A program made the position numbers and the translations under genes. This document shows positions 1 to 8,521 of a stretch of 64,000 bases of DNA, piece after piece (positions within the stretch are counted from its first letter, which is position 1; each line of letters begins with the position of its first letter). The notes under the pieces were generated by a model. That model saw only the letters and a program-made list of their open reading frames with translations. It was not told the DNA's origin and did no database searches. Source of the DNA: Superficieibacter sp. 1612_C1 (GTDB lineage: Bacteria; Pseudomonadota; Gammaproteobacteria; Enterobacterales; Enterobacteriaceae). The stretch lies in assembly GCF_015234305.1 (NCBI RefSeq), contig NZ_JADGMI010000005.1:1-64000 (forward strand). The letters are read 5' to 3'.

Positions 1-111
1 TTAAACTTCGTAATGAATTACGTGTTCACTCTTGAGACTTGGTATTCATCTTTGCCTTTCGGCATTTAAGAATCCGTATCTTCGAGTGCCCACACAGATT
101 GTCTGATAAAT

Positions 112-123
112 TGTTAAAGAGCA
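112..123 (-). promoter_or_regulatory. boxA antiterminator of the rrn operon
   Basis: Minus-strand TGCTCTTTAACA is the enteric rrn boxA, bound in the nascent RNA by NusB-S10 to let polymerase read through the untranslated rRNA genes. Confidence 0.92.
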
Positions 124-126
124 GTT

Positions 127-153
127 GCGACGCGGCTTACAGCTCACCGTCGC
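127..153 (-). promoter_or_regulatory. boxB-type hairpin of the rrn antitermination region
   Basis: The arms GCGACG (153-148 on the minus strand) and CGTCGC (132-127) form a stem-loop between P2 and boxA, where rrn operons carry boxB. The stem is read directly; the assignment comes from position. Confidence 0.7.
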
Positions 154-163
154 GAGGTGGCGT

Positions 164-191
164 ATATTACGCTTTCCTCTTTCAGAGTCAA
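164..191 (-). promoter_or_regulatory. rrn P2 promoter
   Basis: Minus strand. -35 TTGACT at 191-186 and -10 TAATAT at 169-164, with a 16-bp spacer, about 100 bp downstream of P1 as in other enteric rrn operons. Confidence 0.88.
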
Positions 192-264
192 CCCTGAATT
201 TCAGGATTTTTCTCTTCAACCGGACCGGCTGTTTGTGTGAAGTGATTCACATCCGCCGTGTCGA

Positions 265-301
265 TGGAGGCGCATTATAGGGAGTTCGCGCCGTATGACA
301 A
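265..301 (-). promoter_or_regulatory. rrn P1 promoter
   Basis: Minus strand. The -35 TTGTCA occupies 301-296 and the -10 TATAAT occupies 279-274, separated by 16 bp as is usual for rrn P1. The GC-rich discriminator GCGCC follows at 273-269, the feature that makes these promoters sensitive to ppGpp and initiating NTP. By analogy with E. coli rrnB P1 the start is the A nine bases after the -10, at 265. Confidence 0.93.
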
Positions 302-325
302 GGGGAAAAATGCAATTTTATTTCA
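302..325 (-). promoter_or_regulatory. UP element of rrn P1
   Basis: The A/T-rich stretch directly upstream of the P1 -35 (runs of A and T at 306-323) matches the position and composition of the UP element that the RNA polymerase alpha C-terminal domains bind. The call rests on position and base composition only. Confidence 0.7.
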
Positions 326-328
326 ACC

Positions 329-343
329 GCTCACCTTTTGAGC
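329..343. promoter_or_regulatory. Fis site upstream of rrn P1
   Basis: GCTCACCTTTTGAGC fits the 15-bp Fis consensus GNTYAAWWWTTRANC at 13 of 15 positions. Its centre (336) lies 71 bp upstream of the predicted P1 start, the location of Fis site I in E. coli rrnB P1. The site sits between the promoter and the gmhB stop codon. Confidence 0.75.
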
Positions 344-356
344 ATAACGCCTGTTT

Positions 357-917
357 TTAGCGCTTTTTGATAGCCGATGGCAGGTCTGCAAGGCTGTTAA
401 TCACCCAATCAGCCGCTTTCTCTGCGTCTTCGGTTACCGGTTTACCGGTTCGCACCAGCACTTTTGTGCCGACGCCCGCTGCCGCTGCCGCCTGCATATC
501 CTCCATTTTATCGCCCACCATATAAGAAGCGGCCATATCAATGTGCAGATAGTCCTTTGCTGAGAGCAGCATTCCCGGATGAGGTTTGCGACAATCACAG
601 GTCTGACGGAATTCTTCCACGCTGCCCTGCGGGTGATGAGGGCAATAGTAGATGCCATCTAAATCGACACCACGATCTGCCAGCGACCAGTCCATCCATT
701 CCGTCAGCGTTTCAAACTGCTCTTCGGTGAACTTACCGCGTGCAATGCCGGACTGGTTCGTCACCAGCACCAGCGCATAGCCCATCTCTTTTAATTCACG
801 CATAGCGTCGATCACGCCATCAATAAATTCAAACGCATCAATTTCGTGTACATACCCATGATCGACATTAAGCGTGCCGTCACGATCGAGAAATATAGCT
901 GGTACTGATTTTGCCAC
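357..917 (-). CDS. gmhB: D-glycero-beta-D-manno-heptose-1,7-bisphosphate 7-phosphatase
   Basis: Removes the 7-phosphate from heptose bisphosphate in the ADP-heptose pathway that supplies the LPS inner core; cytoplasmic. The 186-residue product is a HAD-superfamily phosphatase. The nucleophile motif LDRDGT has D11 and D13, the zinc-loop ligands C92, H94, C107 and C109 are all present, and VGDKMED at 134-140 carries the magnesium-binding aspartate. Length is close to E. coli GmhB. It is divergent from metN and its 3' end abuts the rrn P1 upstream region, the same neighbourhood as in E. coli. Confidence 0.97.
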   Translation of the reverse strand: MAKSVPAIFLDRDGTLNVDHGYVHEIDAFEFIDGVIDAMRELKEMGYALVLVTNQSGIARGKFTEEQFETLTEWMDWSLADRGVDLDGIYYCPHHPQGSVEEFRQTCDCRKPHPGMLLSAKDYLHIDMAASYMVGDKMEDMQAAAAAGVGTKVLVRTGKPVTEDAEKAADWVINSLADLPSAIKKR

Positions 918-1005
918 CGCATTGCTCCTGAAAAAGGCATGTTCAGTTAGTATCGCATGTTTCAGCGGCCATTAAAGCGCTGAAAGCATAAAGCCAGATT
1001 GATTT

Positions 1006-1029
1006 AGCCGTCTGGATGCCTTAACATCC
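1006..1029. promoter_or_regulatory. MetJ operator (three tandem met boxes) before metN
   Basis: Three adjoining 8-mers, AGCCGTCT, GGATGCCT and TAACATCC, resemble the met-box consensus AGACGTCT and fall where the E. coli metNIQ operator lies. MetJ with S-adenosylmethionine should repress the operon here. Boxes 1 and 3 are better matches than the middle one. Confidence 0.82.
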
Positions 1030-1106
1030 ATCACATTAGCGGGTACTCCCCGTCTATGGCAGAAGAAAATGCCACGGCTAACACCAGAGCGATAACAAAT
1101 ACTCTA

Positions 1107-2138
1107 ATGATTAAACTTTCCAATATTACTAAGGTTTTCCAGCAAGGAAATCACACTATCCAGGCTCTGAACGATGTCAGCCTGCATATTCCTGCCGGGC
1201 AAATCTACGGCGTCATTGGCGCTTCCGGTGCGGGTAAAAGTACGCTTATCCGCTGCGTAAACTTACTTGAGCGCCCGACGCAGGGGAGCGTGCAGGTTGA
1301 CGGTCAGGAACTCACCACGCTTTCTGCTTCCGCCCTCACAAAAGCGCGCCGTCAGATAGGCATGATTTTCCAGCATTTTAACCTGCTGGCCTCGCGCACC
1401 GTTTTTGGTAACGTTGCGCTGCCACTCGAACTGGATGCTACGCCGCGCGAAGAAATCAATCGCCGGGTGAAAGAGCTGCTCGACCTGGTGGGGCTGAGTG
1501 ATAAACATGACAGCTACCCGGCCAATCTTTCCGGCGGACAAAAGCAGCGTGTGGCTATTGCCCGCGCCCTTGCCAGCAATCCGAAAGTTCTGCTGTGTGA
1601 TGAAGCCACCAGCGCCCTCGATCCGGCCACAACGCGTTCCATTCTCGAACTATTAAAGGATATCAATCGCCGTTTAGGGCTGACCATTCTGCTGATCACG
1701 CATGAAATGGATGTAGTGAAGCGTATCTGCGATTGCGTAGCCGTGATCAGCAACGGCGAGCTTATCGAACAGGATAAAGTCAGCGAAGTGTTTTCTCACC
1801 CGAAAACCCCGCTGGCACAACAGTTTATTCAGTCCACGCTGCATCTGGATATTCCGGAAGATTATCTGCTGCGTCTGAAAGCCGAATCGACTGCGGATAG
1901 CGTGCCGATGCTGCGCATGGAATTCACCGGCCAGTCGGTCGACGCCCCGCTGCTGTCAGAAACCGCTCGTCGTTTTAACGTCAACAACAATATTATCAGC
2001 GCGCAGATGGATTACGCCGGTGGCGTTAAGTTCGGCATCATGCTGACCGAAATGCACGGCACGCAACAAGATACACAAGCTGCCATTGCCTGGTTGCAGG
2101 AACACCACGTGAAAGTAGAGGTACTGGGTTATGTCTGA
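1107..2138 (+). CDS. metN: Methionine ABC importer, ATP-binding subunit MetN
   Basis: ATPase of the MetNIQ importer for L- and D-methionine on the cytoplasmic face of the inner membrane. The 343-residue product has Walker [10 protein letters not shown] (38-46), signature LSGGQ (141-145), Walker B ending in CDE near 164-166, and a C-terminal ACT-like domain (about 265-343) that binds methionine for transinhibition. I chose ATG 1107 because the protein then starts [10 protein letters not shown] like E. coli MetN. An in-frame ATG at 1056 would add 17 residues with no family counterpart. metN overlaps metI by 8 bp. Confidence 0.97.
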   Translation: MIKLSNITKVFQQGNHTIQALNDVSLHIPAGQIYGVIGASGAGKSTLIRCVNLLERPTQGSVQVDGQELTTLSASALTKARRQIGMIFQHFNLLASRTVFGNVALPLELDATPREEINRRVKELLDLVGLSDKHDSYPANLSGGQKQRVAIARALASNPKVLLCDEATSALDPATTRSILELLKDINRRLGLTILLITHEMDVVKRICDCVAVISNGELIEQDKVSEVFSHPKTPLAQQFIQSTLHLDIPEDYLLRLKAESTADSVPMLRMEFTGQSVDAPLLSETARRFNVNNNIISAQMDYAGGVKFGIMLTEMHGTQQDTQAAIAWLQEHHVKVEVLGYV

Positions 2139-2784
2139 GCCAATGATGTGGTTATTACTGCGTGGCGTATGGGAAACGCTGGCCATGACCTTTGTTTCCG
2201 GTTTCTTCGGCTTTGTCATCGGCCTGCCGGTAGGCGTACTTTTATATGTGACTCGTCCGGGACAAATCATTGAAAATGCGAAGCTTTACCGCACCCTGTC
2301 GGCGCTGGTAAATATCTTCCGTTCCATTCCGTTCATTATCTTGTTGGTATGGATGATCCCCTTTACTCGTGTCATTGTCGGCACCTCTATTGGGTTACAG
2401 GCCGCCATTGTTCCGCTTACCGTCGGTGCAGCACCGTTTATTGCCCGTATGGTTGAGAATGCGCTGCTGGAGATCCCCGCCGGGCTGATCGAAGCCTCGC
2501 GTGCAATGGGAGCGACGCCAATGCAGATTGTACGCAAAGTGCTGCTGCCGGAAGCCTTGCCGGGCCTGGTGAATGCCGCGACGATTACGCTGATTACGCT
2601 GGTCGGCTACTCCGCAATGGGCGGTGCTGTCGGCGCAGGCGGCCTCGGGCAGATAGGCTATCAGTATGGTTATATCGGGTACAACGCCACGGTAATGAAT
2701 ACGGTGCTGGTATTACTCGTCGTTCTGGTTTATTTAATTCAGTTCGCAGGCGATCGTATCGTCCGTTCTGTCACTCATAAATAG
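2131..2784 (+). CDS. metI: Methionine ABC importer, permease subunit MetI
   Basis: Inner-membrane channel of MetNIQ, working as a dimer. The 217-residue protein has several hydrophobic segments (about 17-40, 62-80, 90-104, 145-170, 185-205). The cytoplasmic EAA loop [10 protein letters not shown] (121-130) docks on MetN. Its start lies inside the end of metN (8-bp overlap), so translation is probably coupled. Confidence 0.97.
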   Translation: MSEPMMWLLLRGVWETLAMTFVSGFFGFVIGLPVGVLLYVTRPGQIIENAKLYRTLSALVNIFRSIPFIILLVWMIPFTRVIVGTSIGLQAAIVPLTVGAAPFIARMVENALLEIPAGLIEASRAMGATPMQIVRKVLLPEALPGLVNAATITLITLVGYSAMGGAVGAGGLGQIGYQYGYIGYNATVMNTVLVLLVVLVYLIQFAGDRIVRSVTHK

Positions 2785-2821
2785 CATCACACAACACTAA
2801 TACGCTAAGTAAGGAAATAGT

Positions 2822-3637
2822 ATGACGTTCAAATTTAAAACCTTTGCGGCAGTCGGAGCGTTGATCGGTTCTCTGGCCCTGGTCGGTTGCGGCCAGGATG
2901 AAAAAGATCCTAACCATATTAAAGTCGGCGTGATTGTCGGTGCTGAACAACAGGTTGCCGAAGCCGCGCAAAAAGTCGCGAAAGAAAAATACGGTCTGGA
3001 CGTCGAGCTGGTGACGTTTAATGACTATGTGCTGCCGAACGAAGCGCTGAGTAAAGGCGATATCGACGCCAATGCTTTCCAGCATAAACCGTATCTGGAT
3101 CAGCAAATCAAAGATCGCGGTTATAAACTGGCTATTGCCGGGAACACCTTTGTTTATCCGATCGCTGGCTACTCCAAAAAAATCAAATCGATTGATGAAT
3201 TACAGGATGGCTCCCAGGTTGCCGTGCCTAACGATCCGACCAACCTCGGACGCTCTCTGCTGCTGCTGCAAAAACAGGGGCTGATCAAACTGAAAGATGG
3301 CGTAGGCCTGCTGCCGACCGTTCTCGACGTTACGGAAAATCCGAAAAACCTGAAGCTGGTTGAGCTGGAAGCGCCGCAGCTGCCGCGCTCACTGGACGAT
3401 GCCCAAATCGCGCTGGCGGTCATTAATACCACCTACGCCAGCCAGATTGGCCTGACCCCGGCGAAAGACGGTATCTTCGTTGAAGACAAAGATTCCCCGT
3501 ATGTGAACCTGATCGTGACGCGTGAAGATAATAAAGACGCGGAAAACGTGAAAAAGTTTGTTCAGGCTTACCAGTCGGAAGAAGTTTACCAGGAAGCTAA
3601 TAAAGTGTTTAACGGCGGTGCTGTTAAAGGCTGGTAA
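2822..3637 (+). CDS. metQ: Methionine-binding lipoprotein MetQ
   Basis: Periplasmic substrate-binding lipoprotein of the methionine importer. The 271-residue precursor has a signal peptide ending in the lipobox LVGC, with lipidated C23, followed by an NlpA/MetQ-type binding domain (about 33-271). It is the third gene of metNIQ, 37 bp after metI with a good Shine-Dalgarno (AAGGAA), and ends in its own terminator. Confidence 0.97.
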   Translation: MTFKFKTFAAVGALIGSLALVGCGQDEKDPNHIKVGVIVGAEQQVAEAAQKVAKEKYGLDVELVTFNDYVLPNEALSKGDIDANAFQHKPYLDQQIKDRGYKLAIAGNTFVYPIAGYSKKIKSIDELQDGSQVAVPNDPTNLGRSLLLLQKQGLIKLKDGVGLLPTVLDVTENPKNLKLVELEAPQLPRSLDDAQIALAVINTTYASQIGLTPAKDGIFVEDKDSPYVNLIVTREDNKDAENVKKFVQAYQSEEVYQEANKVFNGGAVKGW

Positions 3638-3663
3638 TCTTTTCTCTCTGTAATATCATTCAG

Positions 3664-3681
3664 GACGGGCTCATGCCCGTC
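3664..3681 (+). terminator. Terminator after metQ
   Basis: GACGGGC (3664-3670), a 4-base loop and GCCCGTC (3675-3681), then a short T-rich run TTGTCATTT. This closes the metNIQ transcript. Confidence 0.75.
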
Positions 3682-3744
3682 TTGTCATTTATGCGGGCAC
3701 CTGATTCAATAGTTCACCACCCAGTTATTCATTGAGGAAATATT

Positions 3745-4149
3745 ATGCGTGCTTTACCGATCTGTTTAGTCGCACTTATGCTTAGCGGCTGCTCCATATT
3801 AAGCAGATCTCCCGTCGAACCTGTCCAAAGCACCGCTGTCCCGCCAAAAGCGGAAACCGCAAAACCGAAAACAACCTATGCCGCGCCAGTAAAAATCTAT
3901 ACGGATGCAGAAGCGTTAGTCGGAAAACCTTTCCGCGATCTGGGTGAAGTTTCAGGCGATTCCTGCCAGGCCTCGAATCAGGATTCACCGCCGAATATCC
4001 CGACCGCCCGTAAGCGTATGCAGATTAATGCTTCCAAAATGCATGCCAATGCCGTTCTGCTGCACAGCTGTGAAGTCACCAGCGGCACGCCGGGCTGCTA
4101 TCGTCAGGCTGTTTGCGTCGGATCCGCGCTTAACGTTTCGGCAAAATGA
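3745..4149 (+). CDS. rcsF: Outer-membrane lipoprotein RcsF, sensor of the Rcs phosphorelay
   Basis: Senses LPS and peptidoglycan damage and relieves inhibition of the Rcs relay through IgaA; it is threaded through outer-membrane proteins by BamA. The 134-residue precursor has a signal peptide with lipobox LSGC (C16). A Pro/Lys/Thr-rich spacer follows, then a compact domain with four cysteines (in GDSCQ, HSCEV, GCYRQ and AVCVG) that form two non-consecutive disulfides in E. coli RcsF. Its stop overlaps the trmO start (ATGA). Confidence 0.96.
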   Translation: MRALPICLVALMLSGCSILSRSPVEPVQSTAVPPKAETAKPKTTYAAPVKIYTDAEALVGKPFRDLGEVSGDSCQASNQDSPPNIPTARKRMQINASKMHANAVLLHSCEVTSGTPGCYRQAVCVGSALNVSAK

Positions 4150-4853
4150 GTGCATTTCAGTTTGAGCAGATAGGCGTTATCCGCTCACCTTATAAAGAGA
4201 AGTTTGCCGTACCGCGTCAGCCAGGGCTGGTAAAAAGCGCAGGCGGCGAACTTCATCTGCTTGCGCCCTACAACCACGCTGAAGCAGTACGTGGTCTGGA
4301 GACATTCAGTCATTTGTGGATTGTCTTTGTGTTTCATCAGACCATGGAGGGCGGCTGGCGTCCCACGGTACGCCCTCCCCGGCTTGGCGGTAACACCAGA
4401 ATGGGCGTTTTTGCCACCCGCTCGACCTTTCGCCCAAATCCTGTCGGCATGTCGCTGGTTGAGTTGAAGGGGATACGTTGCCACAAAGATCAGGTGATCC
4501 TGCAATTAGGCGGGCTGGATCTGGTCGATGGCACGCCGGTTATTGATATCAAACCCTATTTGCCCTTCGCCGAATCGCTACCTGATGCCCGTGCGGGCTA
4601 TGCACAACAGCCGCCATTAGCGGATATGACCGTCACCTTTACTGCCGACATTGAGCAACAGCTCCTCGCACTGCAAAAGCAGTATCCGCATTTCAGAACG
4701 TTCATTTCTGAGGTGCTGGCGCAGGATCCCCGCCCGGCCTATCGTAAAGAGGAAGAAACGGGAAAAACTTACGCGGTATGGCTGGAGGATTTCAACGTGC
4801 GCTGGCGTGTCACTGACGCTGGATTTGAAGTCTTTGCCCTGGAAGCACGCTAA
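4146..4853 (+). CDS. trmO: tRNA (adenine-N6)-methyltransferase TrmO
   Basis: Methylates t6A37 to m6t6A37 in threonine tRNAs using S-adenosylmethionine; formerly TsaA/YaeB. The 235-residue protein has the family's N-terminal beta-barrel domain (start FEQIGVIRSPYKEKF; motif TRSTFRPNPVGMS near 92-104) and a C-terminal domain ending near residue 235, as in E. coli. It begins in the last codons of rcsF (4-bp overlap). About 110 bp separate it from proS. Confidence 0.95.
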   Translation: MSAFQFEQIGVIRSPYKEKFAVPRQPGLVKSAGGELHLLAPYNHAEAVRGLETFSHLWIVFVFHQTMEGGWRPTVRPPRLGGNTRMGVFATRSTFRPNPVGMSLVELKGIRCHKDQVILQLGGLDLVDGTPVIDIKPYLPFAESLPDARAGYAQQPPLADMTVTFTADIEQQLLALQKQYPHFRTFISEVLAQDPRPAYRKEEETGKTYAVWLEDFNVRWRVTDAGFEVFALEAR

Positions 4854-4964
4854 TTTTATCGCTCTCTCTTTTGGCATCCCCGCCACACTGGTAAACTAAA
4901 CCACTTTTTTTGCGTCAGGCTCGCACTGAGCCTGTTCCGATCGTCCAAATGGAACCGTAATAAC

Positions 4965-6683
4965 ATGCGTACTAGCCAATATCTGCTCTCCACTCTGAAG
5001 GAGACACCTGCCGACGCCGAGGTCATCAGCCACCAGCTGATGCTGCGCGCCGGGATGATCCGCAAGCTGGCCTCCGGATTATATACCTGGCTGCCGACCG
5101 GCCTGCGCGTTCTGAAAAAAGTCGAAAACATCGTGCGTGAAGAGATGAACAACGCCGGTGCCATTGAGGTGTCGATGCCAGTGGTTCAACCGGCCGATTT
5201 GTGGGTTGAGAGTGGTCGTTGGGAGCAGTACGGCCCGGAACTGCTGCGTTTCGTTGACCGTGGCGAGCGTCCGTTCGTCCTCGGTCCGACACACGAAGAA
5301 GTGATCACCGACCTGATCCGTAATGAGCTGAGCTCTTACAAACAACTGCCGCTGAACTTCTTCCAGATCCAGACTAAGTTCCGCGACGAAGTGCGTCCGC
5401 GCTTTGGCGTCATGCGTTCCCGCGAATTCCTGATGAAAGATGCCTACTCTTTCCATACCTCCCAGGAATCGTTGCAGGAAACCTATGATGTAATGTACGC
5501 CGCGTACAGCAAAATCTTCAGCCGCATGGGTCTGGATTTCCGCGCGGTTCAGGCGGATACCGGTTCTATCGGCGGCAGCGCCTCGCATGAATTTCAGGTA
5601 CTGGCGCAGAGCGGCGAAGATGATGTGATCTTCTCCGATACCTCTGACTACGCCGCCAACATTGAATTTGCTGAAGCTGTCGCACCAAAAGCACCGCGTG
5701 CCGCTGCCACTCAGGAAATGACCGTGGTGGATACGCCGAATGCCAAAACCATCGCCGAGCTGGTTGAGCAGTTCAATCTGCCGGTTGAAAAAACGGTCAA
5801 AACGCTGCTGGTGAAAACCGTTGAAGGCAGCAAATCTCCGCTGATTGCCCTGCTGGTTCGCGGCGATCATGAACTGAACGAAGTCAAAGCAGAAAAACTG
5901 CCGCAGGTTGCCAGCCCGCTGACCTTCGCGACGGAAGAAGAGATCCGCGCGCTGGTGAATGCCGGTCCGGGTTCCCTCGGTCCGGTAAATATGCCGATTC
6001 CGGTGGTAATTGACCGTACCGTTGCCGCCATGAGCGACTTCGCCGCGGGTGCAAACATCGATGGCAAACACTATTTCGGTATTAACTGGGATCGCGATGT
6101 GGCGACGCCAGAAGTGGCTGATATCCGTAACGTCGTTGCTGGCGATCCAAGCCCGGATGGGCAGGGCACGCTGCTGATCAAACGCGGTATTGAAGTCGGT
6201 CATATTTTCCAGCTCGGCACCAAATATTCTGAAGCGCTGAAAGCGTCTGTACAGGGTGAAGATGGCCGCAACCAGACTCTGACTATGGGCTGTTATGGTA
6301 TCGGGGTTACTCGCGTAGTAGCCGCCGCTATCGAGCAGAATAATGATGAGCGTGGCATTGTATGGCCTGATGCTATCGCCCCGTTCCAGGTAGCTATTCT
6401 GCCGATGAATATGCACAAGTCTTTCCGCATTCAGGAGCTGGCGGAGAAGCTGTATGCCGAGCTGCGTGCGCAAGGCATTGAGGTGCTGATGGACGATCGT
6501 AAAGAGCGTCCGGGCGTGATGTTTGCCGACATGGAGCTGATTGGCATTCCGCACACCATCGTGCTGGGTGACCGTAACCTCGACAACGACGATATCGAAT
6601 ACAAATATCGCCGTAACGGTGAGAAACAGCTGATCAAGACTGGCGACATCGTTAGTTATCTGGTCAAAGCGATCAAAGGCTAA
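4965..6683 (+). CDS. proS: Prolyl-tRNA synthetase
   Basis: Charges tRNA-Pro. The 572-residue, bacterial-type class II enzyme has an N-terminal catalytic core with the motif 2 stretch [17 protein letters not shown] and an inserted YbaK-like editing domain (about 225-385) that hydrolyses Ala-tRNA-Pro. Motif 3 follows near [10 protein letters not shown], then an anticodon-binding domain (about 475-572). Length matches E. coli ProS. ATG 4965 starts [10 protein letters not shown] as in the family. A strong terminator follows. Confidence 0.98.
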   Translation: MRTSQYLLSTLKETPADAEVISHQLMLRAGMIRKLASGLYTWLPTGLRVLKKVENIVREEMNNAGAIEVSMPVVQPADLWVESGRWEQYGPELLRFVDRGERPFVLGPTHEEVITDLIRNELSSYKQLPLNFFQIQTKFRDEVRPRFGVMRSREFLMKDAYSFHTSQESLQETYDVMYAAYSKIFSRMGLDFRAVQADTGSIGGSASHEFQVLAQSGEDDVIFSDTSDYAANIEFAEAVAPKAPRAAATQEMTVVDTPNAKTIAELVEQFNLPVEKTVKTLLVKTVEGSKSPLIALLVRGDHELNEVKAEKLPQVASPLTFATEEEIRALVNAGPGSLGPVNMPIPVVIDRTVAAMSDFAAGANIDGKHYFGINWDRDVATPEVADIRNVVAGDPSPDGQGTLLIKRGIEVGHIFQLGTKYSEALKASVQGEDGRNQTLTMGCYGIGVTRVVAAAIEQNNDERGIVWPDAIAPFQVAILPMNMHKSFRIQELAEKLYAELRAQGIEVLMDDRKERPGVMFADMELIGIPHTIVLGDRNLDNDDIEYKYRRNGEKQLIKTGDIVSYLVKAIKG

Positions 6684-6704
6684 CGCCTGAAGTTCGCTTT
6701 ACGC

Positions 6705-6735
6705 AGCCCCGCGCCAGTCAGCGCGGGGCTTTTTT
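6705..6735 (+). terminator. Rho-independent terminator of proS
   Basis: A 10-bp stem AGCCCCGCGC (6705-6714) / GCGCGGGGCT (6721-6730) with a 6-base loop, followed by a T run to 6735. Its T run adjoins the stop codon of the nlpE remnant on the other strand. Confidence 0.93.
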
Positions 6736-6874
6736 ATTCCTTACAGCCTTTATCAGGCACAAATGTCATTTTGCTGTCAGGCGTTAACACTTTGACCTGC
6801 TCGCGGCTACCAGGCTCAGCCTTAAGCGAAAAGTGGCCTTCAATCAGCAACAGTACCGGCTTATCTTCCCCGAC
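6734..6874 (-). pseudogene. nlpE: 3' remnant of nlpE (copper-homeostasis / Cpx-activating lipoprotein)
   Basis: Minus-strand codons from directly after the arfB stop down to TAA at 6736-6734 read 46 residues with the blocks EDKPVLLLIEGHFSLKAEP and VKVLTPDSKMTFVPDKGC. From memory, the end of E. coli NlpE contains EKPVLLSVEGHFTLEG, TKVLAPD and KFYPNQDC in the same order. In E. coli nlpE lies directly downstream of arfB on the same strand. Signal peptide, lipobox and about the first 190 residues are missing, and there is no start codon or ribosome site, so this is a deletion scar. yaeF, between nlpE and proS in E. coli, is also absent. The frame is coincidentally continuous with arfB across its stop. 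Confidence 0.88.
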
Positions 6875-7297
6875 TTATTCCGTTGGGCGTTTCACTTTCC
6901 CACGCAGCGATTTTACTGAAGACTTCTGCGATTTTGACGCCAGCCTGCGCTCTTTCGAGGCGCGCGTCGGACGCGTCGGGCGACGGCTTTTTTGCACTAC
7001 CGTCAGTTCCTGAATCACCGACACCAGCCGGGCAATCGCCGCTTCCCGGTTCATCTCCTGCGTCCGGTGCTCCTGCGATTTAATAATGATCGTCCCGTCA
7101 TCGGTGATCAAATGGTGGCTGGCGGCAAGAAGACGCGCTTTATAGTAATCTGGCAGCGTTGATGCCCGGATGTCAAAACGCAAATGGATCGCCGTTGAGG
7201 TTTTATTCACATTTTGTCCGCCAGCCCCTTGTGCACGGATGGCGGTAATGGTGAATTCATCTTCACTAATCGCCACGCTACCGGATATGGCAATCAT
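6875..7297 (-). CDS. arfB: Alternative ribosome-rescue factor B (peptidyl-tRNA hydrolase)
   Basis: Releases peptides from ribosomes stalled at the end of non-stop mRNAs, as a backup to tmRNA and ArfA. The 140-residue protein carries the catalytic GGQ (26-28) of class I release factors. It ends in a lysine/arginine-rich tail (about 105-140) that occupies the empty mRNA channel. It overlaps yaeQ by 4 bp (ATGA). The gene is intact although the deletion that removed most of nlpE begins right after its stop. Confidence 0.96.
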   Translation of the reverse strand: MIAISGSVAISEDEFTITAIRAQGAGGQNVNKTSTAIHLRFDIRASTLPDYYKARLLAASHHLITDDGTIIIKSQEHRTQEMNREAAIARLVSVIQELTVVQKSRRPTRPTRASKERRLASKSQKSSVKSLRGKVKRPTE

Positions 7298-7839
7298 GCG
7301 GACTGCTGCCAGGTGGTGAACTGGATTTCCAGATTATTATCGTTATCCGATAACCAGATCGCCCCTTCCTGAATCGTCGCCTGTAAGGTCATGGTGCGGG
7401 CGGCGAAAGCGCTTAATTGCGCCAGCTGCGCGTCGTCGAGATACCAGATGCTCAGATTTTTAAACTGTGACAGTTTACTTTGATTCTGCTGCCACCAGAT
7501 ATCGGCCGCGCGGCTGTTATAGGTAAACAACGCCACCTCGGCGGACTGAGAGCAGGCTTTTTTTATCCGCCGTTCGTCCGGCAGACCCAGCTCAATCCAC
7601 AAATCAATGCCCAGATGATCGTTGCGCAGCCACGCTTCCGGCTCATCTTCGGCGCTCAGTCCACGCGTAAACTGAAGACGTTCATTGGCGTATTTAATCC
7701 ACGCCAGCAGACGCAGCATCATGCGTTCCTGCGTCTCAGAGGGATGACGCGCCAGAGTGAGTGTCGCATCAAGATAGTGATGGCGATCCATATCGGCCAC
7801 GTTAACTACCGCTTTATAAATTGTCGCTTTCAGCGCCAT
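7294..7839 (-). CDS. yaeQ: YaeQ family protein
   Basis: Conserved enteric protein of 181 residues, full length. The family has a PD-(D/E)XK nuclease-like fold, but no substrate is firmly established. Early reports tied E. coli YaeQ to suppression of rfaH haemolysin defects. It is the upstream gene of a yaeQ-arfB pair, divergent from yaeP-rof. Confidence 0.93.
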   Translation of the reverse strand: MALKATIYKAVVNVADMDRHHYLDATLTLARHPSETQERMMLRLLAWIKYANERLQFTRGLSAEDEPEAWLRNDHLGIDLWIELGLPDERRIKKACSQSAEVALFTYNSRAADIWWQQNQSKLSQFKNLSIWYLDDAQLAQLSAFAARTMTLQATIQEGAIWLSDNDNNLEIQFTTWQQSA

Positions 7840-7951
7840 GAAACTGCTCCTTCAAAAAGTAGCCTCTATTGTAGCGAAAATGGCAGCAAAAGGCTGTTCC
7901 CCGTGATCCAGGTACGTTTTCATCCCGCTGATATTGCTTACTTGATTATGG

Positions 7952-7957
7952 TATAGT
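7952..7957 (+). promoter_or_regulatory. Candidate -10 element for yaeP-rof
   Basis: TATAGT preceded by TATGG (an extended -10-like context) lies in the divergent yaeQ/yaeP gap, about 80 bp before yaeP. No good -35 is visible, so this is tentative. Confidence 0.4.
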
Positions 7958-8035
7958 CGCCTTGCTAAACAGGGTTTATCTTCGTAGGCTTAAACTTGCA
8001 TCCACGGTGAAGTCAGGACATTGACAGGAGGGAAT

Positions 8036-8236
8036 GTGGAACAATATTGTGAGTTAATACGCAAGCGGTATGCGGAAATCGCCAGCGGAGATTTGGGGTA
8101 TATCCCGGATGCGCTGGGTTGCGTACTAAAAGTGCTCAATGAAATGGCTGCGGATGATGTCCTTTCAGAGTCGGTCAGAGAAAAGGCGGCGTATGCTGCC
8201 GCGAACTTACTGGTGAGCGATTATGTCAATGAATGA
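8036..8236 (+). CDS. yaeP: YaeP family small protein
   Basis: A 66-residue conserved enteric protein of unknown function, starting [15 protein letters not shown] at a GTG codon. GTG 8036 is chosen because AGGAGG lies just upstream (8026-8031) and the length then equals E. coli YaeP. It overlaps rof by 14 bp, so it is probably co-transcribed and translationally coupled with the Rho inhibitor gene. Confidence 0.92.
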   Translation: MEQYCELIRKRYAEIASGDLGYIPDALGCVLKVLNEMAADDVLSESVREKAAYAAANLLVSDYVNE

Positions 8237-8483
8237 AACGTATCAACCCATCAATTGCGATGACTATGACAATCTCGAGCTCGCCTGCCAGCAGCATCTT
8301 TTGCTGAAGCTGGAACTGAAAGACGGTGAAGTCCTGAAGGCGAAAGCCGCGGATTTAGTCTCGCGCAAAAACATCGAGTATCTGGTTGTGGAGGCGTCCG
8401 GCACCAGCCGTGAACTGCGCCTGGACAAAATTACCAGCTTCAGCCACCCGGACATCGGCACCGTGGTGGTGAGTGAATCCTGA
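8223..8483 (+). CDS. rof: Rho-binding antiterminator Rof (YaeO)
   Basis: Small acidic protein that binds the Rho primary RNA-binding domain and blocks Rho-dependent termination. The product has 86 residues from ATG 8223, or 84 from ATG 8229, which matches E. coli Rof. The ribosome-site spacing favours 8223. The conserved N-terminal block [14 protein letters not shown] is present. It lies inside the yaeP-rof pair and converges with tilS. Confidence 0.95.
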   Translation: MSMNETYQPINCDDYDNLELACQQHLLLKLELKDGEVLKAKAADLVSRKNIEYLVVEASGTSRELRLDKITSFSHPDIGTVVVSES

Positions 8484-8493
8484 TCCCTCCCCT

Positions 8494-8521
8494 TGTCGGG
8501 TAAGCGTTGCGTTACCCGACA
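8494..8521. terminator. Hairpin between convergent rof and tilS
   Basis: TGTCGGGTAA (8494-8503) pairs perfectly with TTACCCGACA (8512-8521). The right arm contains the tilS stop codon. T runs on either side are short, so it is a weak two-way terminator or a REP-like element. Confidence 0.55.

Larger units (their letters stand above)
1..265 (-). ncRNA. rRNA operon leader transcript (5' part; 16S lies outside the window)
   Basis: Read on the minus strand, this is the leader of a ribosomal RNA operon running off the left edge. It starts at the predicted P1 start (265) and passes P2, a boxB-type hairpin and boxA. It then continues through the conserved pre-16S leader, which I recognise from E. 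coli rrn operons and which forms half of the RNase III processing stem. The mature 16S start is not reached; judged from the E. coli leader it should lie a few tens of bases beyond position 1. Its place next to gmhB corresponds to rrnH in E. coli. Confidence 0.93.

Noticed and set aside
1056-1106. Upstream ATG of metN adding 17 residues
   Set aside because: The extra residues have no counterpart in the MetN family; the start at 1107 fits.
5079-6554. 491-codon open frame on the minus strand opposite proS
   Set aside because: It lies wholly within the well-recognised proS gene, its product resembles nothing I know, and there is no ribosome site. It is a codon-bias shadow.
6734-7297. arfB plus the nlpE scrap as a readthrough fusion
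   Set aside because: The scrap is in phase with arfB across the TAA, but one in three such joins would be. TAA is a tight stop and no readthrough signal is visible.
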